A DNA stretch of 8,738 bases from Crocinitomicaceae bacterium (GTDB lineage Bacteria > Bacteroidota > Bacteroidia > Flavobacteriales_D > Sanyastnellaceae), in contig JADLBA010000260.1 of assembly GCA_020848015.1 (NCBI GenBank), positions 1-8,738 on the forward strand, written 5' to 3'. The notes below the pieces were generated by a model. It saw only the letters and a program-made list of their open reading frames with translations, did not search any database and was not told the origin of the DNA. Below are positions 5,680 to 8,738 of the stretch, in pieces; the first letter of the stretch is position 1, and every line of letters starts with the position of its first letter. Both the position numbers and the translations under genes were made by a program.

Positions 5680-7992
5680 ATGAGAGTATCCTGCCAAATC
5701 ACCGCCTCTCTCTTTTTTACCGTTGTCTTTTTGCACACCACAGCACAAAACGAAGAGAAAAAGTGGGAAGATAAGTTCAAACAACTGAACCAGGAATTTG
5801 CAACACCCAACAGCTATCGCACTGCCAGCGGTGCCCCCGGACATGAGTACTGGCAACAACAGGCCGATTACTCTATGAAGATCAGACTTGATGATGAACT
5901 TCAGCGTATCTATGGCGAAGAGATAGTAACCTATCACAATAATTCTCCCGATGATCTTTTCTATTTGTGGATGCAATTAGATCAGAACTACCTCGACAAA
6001 CAGAGTGATTCCTGGAAGATCCGGCAAATGAAGATCGGCGAATCGGTCAGTGCTAATGATCTCACCGATCTCGATCCTTGGTTCGATGGTGGATTTAAAC
6101 TGGACTATGTGCAAGATGCCGCCGGCAAGAATCTGTCTTATACGATCAATAAAACAATGATGCGTATTGATCTTCCCCAACCGCTGAAAAAAGGTGGCGC
6201 ACTGACCTTTAAATTAAAATGGTGGTACAATATCAACGACCGTATCCGGCTCGGAGGCAGAAGCGGATACGAGTATTTTGAAGAAGACCGCAACTACCTT
6301 TACACCATTGCGCAGTTTTACCCGCGAATGGTCGTTTACACCGATTATGCCGGCTGGCAACACAAGCAATTTCTCGGTGCCGGCGAATTCACTCTCGATT
6401 TTGGAAATTATGATGTAGCTATTACAGTGCCATCCGACCACGTTGTAGCAGCTACCGGTGAACTCCAGAATATGCGTGAAGTACTGACTCCTGAAGAACT
6501 GAACCGGTTTGCAAAAGCACGGACATCCGACACTCCCATCGTCATTATTACCGAAGACGAGGCGAGGGAAAAAGAAAAAACGCACAGTAAAAGCGAAAAG
6601 ACTTGGCAATTCAAAGCAAAGAATGTCCGCGACTTTGCCTTTGCCTCCTCGCGCAAATTTATCTGGGACGCACAATCTGTGTCCATTGGCTCTAAGCGCC
6701 CGATGGCGATGAGCTTTTATCCAAAAGAGGGTAACCCGCTGTGGGGGCAGCACAGCACCCGTGTTGTAGCCCACACCCTGAAAACATACAGCAAATACAC
6801 GATCGAATATCCTTACCCTGTTGCGATCTCAGTACACGCAAAGTGGATCGGCATGGAATATCCTATGATCTGTTTTAACGGTGGCCGCCCTGAAACCGAT
6901 GGTACTTATAGCGAGTCAACACGCAATGGAATGATCTCGGTGATCATTCACGAGGTCGGTCATAATTTTTTTCCTATGATCATCAACAGCGACGAGCGGC
7001 AGTGGACATGGATGGACGAAGGGCTGAATACTTTTGTACAATACCTCACTGAAAAAGAATGGGACAGGAACTTCCCAACCCGCCGTGGACCTGCAAGGAA
7101 TATTGTTGATTATATGAAAGGTGACAAAAGCAAAATGTCACCTGTGATGACCAACAGCGAGAGCATATACCAATTTGGCAACAATGCCTATGGGAAGCCC
7201 GCTACCGCACTAAACATTTTGCGCGAAACAGTAATGGGACGACAGCTTTTTGATTACGCATTCAGAGAATACGCCCGCCGTTGGGCATTCAAACATCCAA
7301 CTCCAGAAGATTTTTTCAGAACTATGGAAGATGCGAGTAGCGTGGATCTCGATTGGTTTTGGCGAGGATGGTTTTATGGAACAGATCATTGCGATATGGC
7401 ACTGAAAGATGTAAAAATTTTTCGCCTGAACTCGAAAAACCCGGTAGCTGAAAAGTCCTCCGATCGCAAAGCAAAAGAGTCACAGCCGGCTGATATTTCA
7501 ATTGAACGAGATAAAGCCGAAGGAATTATTACACAAGTAGAAAAGGAATCTGCCTCGCGTGATTTTTATACAGACTACGATCCTTACAAAGTAACTGTCG
7601 CTGATAAAAAAGACTACGAATCATACCTATCGCAACTTTCCGGTGAGGAAAAAGCGATGTTGAGTGAGAATAAAATCTATTGCCAGGTTACGGTGGAGAA
7701 CAAAGGCGGATTAATTATGCCGCTGATCTTTGAGTTGAAGTTTGCTGATGGTACGACAAGAGAAATCCGCCTTCCCGCCGAGATATGGAAAATGTCTGAA
7801 AGAGAAGTGAACAAGGTATTTACCAGTGAAAAAGAAATTGTTTCCATCAACCTTGATCCGCATCTCGAAACTGCCGATGTTGACTTAGGAAATAATTCCT
7901 GGCCACCGGTGACTGTTCCCTCCCGATTTGAACTATATAAGGAAAAAAAGTGGATCGAAGAAAACCCGATGCAGCAGGAAGGGCAAAAATAA
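5680..7992 (+). CDS. Secreted M1-family zinc metallopeptidase (aminopeptidase-like)
   Basis: This 770-residue exported protein begins with a signal peptide (residues 1-22, ending HTTAQ). Residues about 50-270 form the N-terminal beta domain. The gluzincin core holds HEVGH at 424-428 (zinc ligands H424 and H428, catalytic E425), with the third ligand E447 in WTWMDEGLN exactly 18 residues after H428. Y504 in AYGKP is the likely transition-state Tyr. The substrate-anchoring motif, GxMEN in classical aminopeptidases, reads GMEYP (391-395); the Glu is kept. A charged low-complexity linker (about 588-630) leads to a C-terminal beta-rich domain. M1 enzymes trim N-terminal residues from peptides; here probably periplasmic or extracellular peptide digestion. 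The start overlaps the stop of a two-codon ORF (ATGA). Transcribed divergently from clpS and ends in a hairpin terminator. Family call very secure; substrate unknown. Confidence 0.95.
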   Translation: MRVSCQITASLFFTVVFLHTTAQNEEKKWEDKFKQLNQEFATPNSYRTASGAPGHEYWQQQADYSMKIRLDDELQRIYGEEIVTYHNNSPDDLFYLWMQLDQNYLDKQSDSWKIRQMKIGESVSANDLTDLDPWFDGGFKLDYVQDAAGKNLSYTINKTMMRIDLPQPLKKGGALTFKLKWWYNINDRIRLGGRSGYEYFEEDRNYLYTIAQFYPRMVVYTDYAGWQHKQFLGAGEFTLDFGNYDVAITVPSDHVVAATGELQNMREVLTPEELNRFAKARTSDTPIVIITEDEAREKEKTHSKSEKTWQFKAKNVRDFAFASSRKFIWDAQSVSIGSKRPMAMSFYPKEGNPLWGQHSTRVVAHTLKTYSKYTIEYPYPVAISVHAKWIGMEYPMICFNGGRPETDGTYSESTRNGMISVIIHEVGHNFFPMIINSDERQWTWMDEGLNTFVQYLTEKEWDRNFPTRRGPARNIVDYMKGDKSKMSPVMTNSESIYQFGNNAYGKPATALNILRETVMGRQLFDYAFREYARRWAFKHPTPEDFFRTMEDASSVDLDWFWRGWFYGTDHCDMALKDVKIFRLNSKNPVAEKSSDRKAKESQPADISIERDKAEGIITQVEKESASRDFYTDYDPYKVTVADKKDYESYLSQLSGEEKAMLSENKIYCQVTVENKGGLIMPLIFELKFADGTTREIRLPAEIWKMSEREVNKVFTSEKEIVSINLDPHLETADVDLGNNSWPPVTVPSRFELYKEKKWIEENPMQQEGQK

Positions 7993-7993
7993 A

Positions 7994-8019
7994 GCGGGAA
8001 TTTGCACTCCCGCCGTTTT
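7994..8019. terminator. Bidirectional terminator hairpin
   Basis: GCGGGA (7994-7999) pairs with TCCCGC (8008-8013) around an 8-base loop. On the plus strand it is followed by CGTTTT, two bases after the M1 peptidase stop. On the minus strand the same stem is followed by TTTATTTTT, downstream of the secreted-protein gene. It lies between two convergent genes and can serve both. Confidence 0.65.
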
Positions 8020-8069
8020 GTACAATTCAAAAAATTCAAAAAGAGCTCGCCGTTAATGCCCGCATCCAC

Positions 8070-8567
8070 TCAGGGGATGACATTAAATTCAATCACCGAG
8101 AGAAAAGTATTGGGACCATCTGACTCTACAGTGGCACCCGCCGGAATCCAGATCGGTAAAATATTTGGATTGGCCTCTTTCGTAGCATAGCCAAGCGTTC
8201 CAAGAGCTGCCCCGCAATAAGCCTCTGTATTAGCCCACGAATTATTTGAACCTGTGCAGTTGTTACTTGCCCAGTCCCTTTTTATGGTACATTCGCTCAA
8301 CACAGTGAAACCATTGATCTTGAAAGCTGAAACTGACATATTCACAGAATTATTTCCTCCATAATTACAGCTATTCAGCGCGGCTCCGGTAACGCACTTA
8401 TTGGCTTCAAAGCCGTAAATGCTGGTGATTTTCCAAATCTTACCGGAAGGCACAGTATTAACAGAATTGGAAATAATTTTTACATCATTGAATTGAAGTG
8501 TTCCCTGACTAATAGCAGAAGAACCGGCAAAGAATGAGAGAAGAGCTACAAAGACAATTTTTTTCAT
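8070..8567 (-). CDS. Small secreted protein of unknown function
   Basis: I do not recognise a named family. The 165-residue product has a clear signal peptide (MKKIVFVALLSFFAGSSAIS, cleaved near residue 20), with no lipobox and no later membrane segment. The mature part is rich in Asn, Ser, Gly and short beta strands, with two similar phrases, VPSGKIWKITSI (39-50) and PIWIPAGATV (138-147), which could be matching strands of a compact beta fold. It contains five cysteines (58, 67, 93, 104, 118), an odd number, so at least one may stay unpaired or cross-link. It ends EFNVIP with no type IX sorting domain. It follows the permease gene by 30 bases on the same strand but seems to have its own promoter. 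Real gene from signal peptide, codon pattern, promoter and terminator; role unknown. Confidence 0.8.
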   Translation of the reverse strand: MKKIVFVALLSFFAGSSAISQGTLQFNDVKIISNSVNTVPSGKIWKITSIYGFEANKCVTGAALNSCNYGGNNSVNMSVSAFKINGFTVLSECTIKRDWASNNCTGSNNSWANTEAYCGAALGTLGYATKEANPNILPIWIPAGATVESDGPNTFLSVIEFNVIP

Positions 8568-8597
8568 GGCTATTTTATTTAATGTTTATGGGAGAGA

Positions 8598-8738
8598 TTA
8601 CAAAAGTAGCAATAACAACAGCGAAATCAAACTAAGCCCCAATCCCGCAAGGTTGGACTTGCTGAGTTTTTCTCTCAACAAAATGTAAGCGCCGGCAGCA
8701 CTCACTATTACAATAGAAATATTGTTGACCGGCAGCAG
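8598..8738 (-). CDS. C-terminal end of a DMT/EamA-type membrane transporter (partial)
   Basis: The minus strand is open from the right edge to a TAA at 8600-8598, giving 46 residues. They comprise a hydrophobic segment (PVNNISIVIVSAAGAYILL), a charged loop REKLSKSNLAG, and a final helix GLGLSLISLLLLLLL. This arrangement (penultimate helix, R-E-K loop, last helix, immediate stop) is typical of the end of drug/metabolite transporter (EamA-like) permeases of the inner membrane. The start and most of the protein lie outside the window, so the substrate cannot be judged. The next gene begins 30 bases later on the same strand, and its predicted promoter lies inside the last helix codons. Confidence 0.7.
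   Translation of the reverse strand: MLPVNNISIVIVSAAGAYILLREKLSKSNLAGLGLSLISLLLLLLL
8601..8631 (-). promoter_or_regulatory. Bacteroidota promoter TTTG-N19-TACTTTTG for the secreted-protein gene
   Basis: On the minus strand TTTG (8631-8628) is followed after 19 bases by TACTTTTG (8608-8601). This matches both the -33 and -7 consensus and their spacing, and is the best promoter in the window. Predicted transcription starts near 8595, about 28 bases before the ATG at 8567. It overlaps the last codons of the upstream permease gene. Confidence 0.65.

Noticed and set aside
5391..5774. A 127-codon plus-strand open frame before the M1 peptidase
   Set aside because: Its translation shows no domain, it overlaps the peptidase signal peptide in another frame, and both promoter candidates lie at or inside it.
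6214..6774. A 186-codon minus-strand frame inside the M1 peptidase gene
   Set aside because: It is antisense to a gene with intact catalytic motifs, and its composition is that of a shadow frame.
8021..8043. Short tandem AATTCAAAA repeat between the convergent genes
   Set aside because: Only two copies of a simple A-rich unit, most likely low-complexity 3' flanking sequence.

Overview
The window looks like chromosomal DNA from a member of the Bacteroidota. The main evidence is the DnaA N-terminal half, ClpS and M1 peptidase sequence types, a DUF2807 (head GIN) lipoprotein, a PagL-like outer-membrane protein, weak or absent Shine-Dalgarno sequences at most genes, and several matches to the Bacteroidota promoter element TAnnTTTG upstream of genes. 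Assignment below phylum is not attempted. I see no rRNA, tRNA, CRISPR array, insertion sequence or phage gene.

Layout. Bases 1-765 (minus) are the N-terminal 255 codons of dnaA, cut by the window edge after Walker B. A 340-base divergent intergenic region follows, with a candidate promoter for each direction. It leads rightwards to a YbgC/4HBT-type hotdog thioesterase (1106-1513). Convergent to that is a minus-strand envelope group read right to left: a small TPR protein (3604-3930), a PagL/acyloxyacyl-hydrolase-like outer-membrane barrel (2336-3487) and a DUF2807 lipoprotein (1549-2334), the last two joined by a one-base gap. Further right, also on the minus strand, clpS (4977-5261) is followed after 34 bases by an M48 metalloprotease lipoprotein (4127-4942). 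Divergent from clpS is a large secreted M1-family zinc metallopeptidase (5680-7992). A bidirectional terminator-like hairpin separates it from a convergent small secreted protein of unknown function (8070-8567, minus). Its promoter appears to lie inside the 3' end of the next gene, a DMT/EamA-type permease cut by the right edge (8598-8738, minus).

How the genes relate. Most of the window is ordinary housekeeping: replication initiation, CoA-thioester hydrolysis, N-degron delivery to ClpAP/ClpCP, and envelope protein quality control or peptide digestion. The clpS-M48 pair suggests a loose proteolysis theme. The TPR, PagL-like and DUF2807 genes suggest an envelope theme. Neither is strong enough to call a defined system.

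I did not find a clearly new multi-gene system. The best items for a second look are the double-length PagL-like protein that seems to lack the catalytic Glu at the usual spacing, the cysteine-containing secreted orphan with a promoter inside its neighbour, and the repeated AACCAATT motifs in the dnaA leader.
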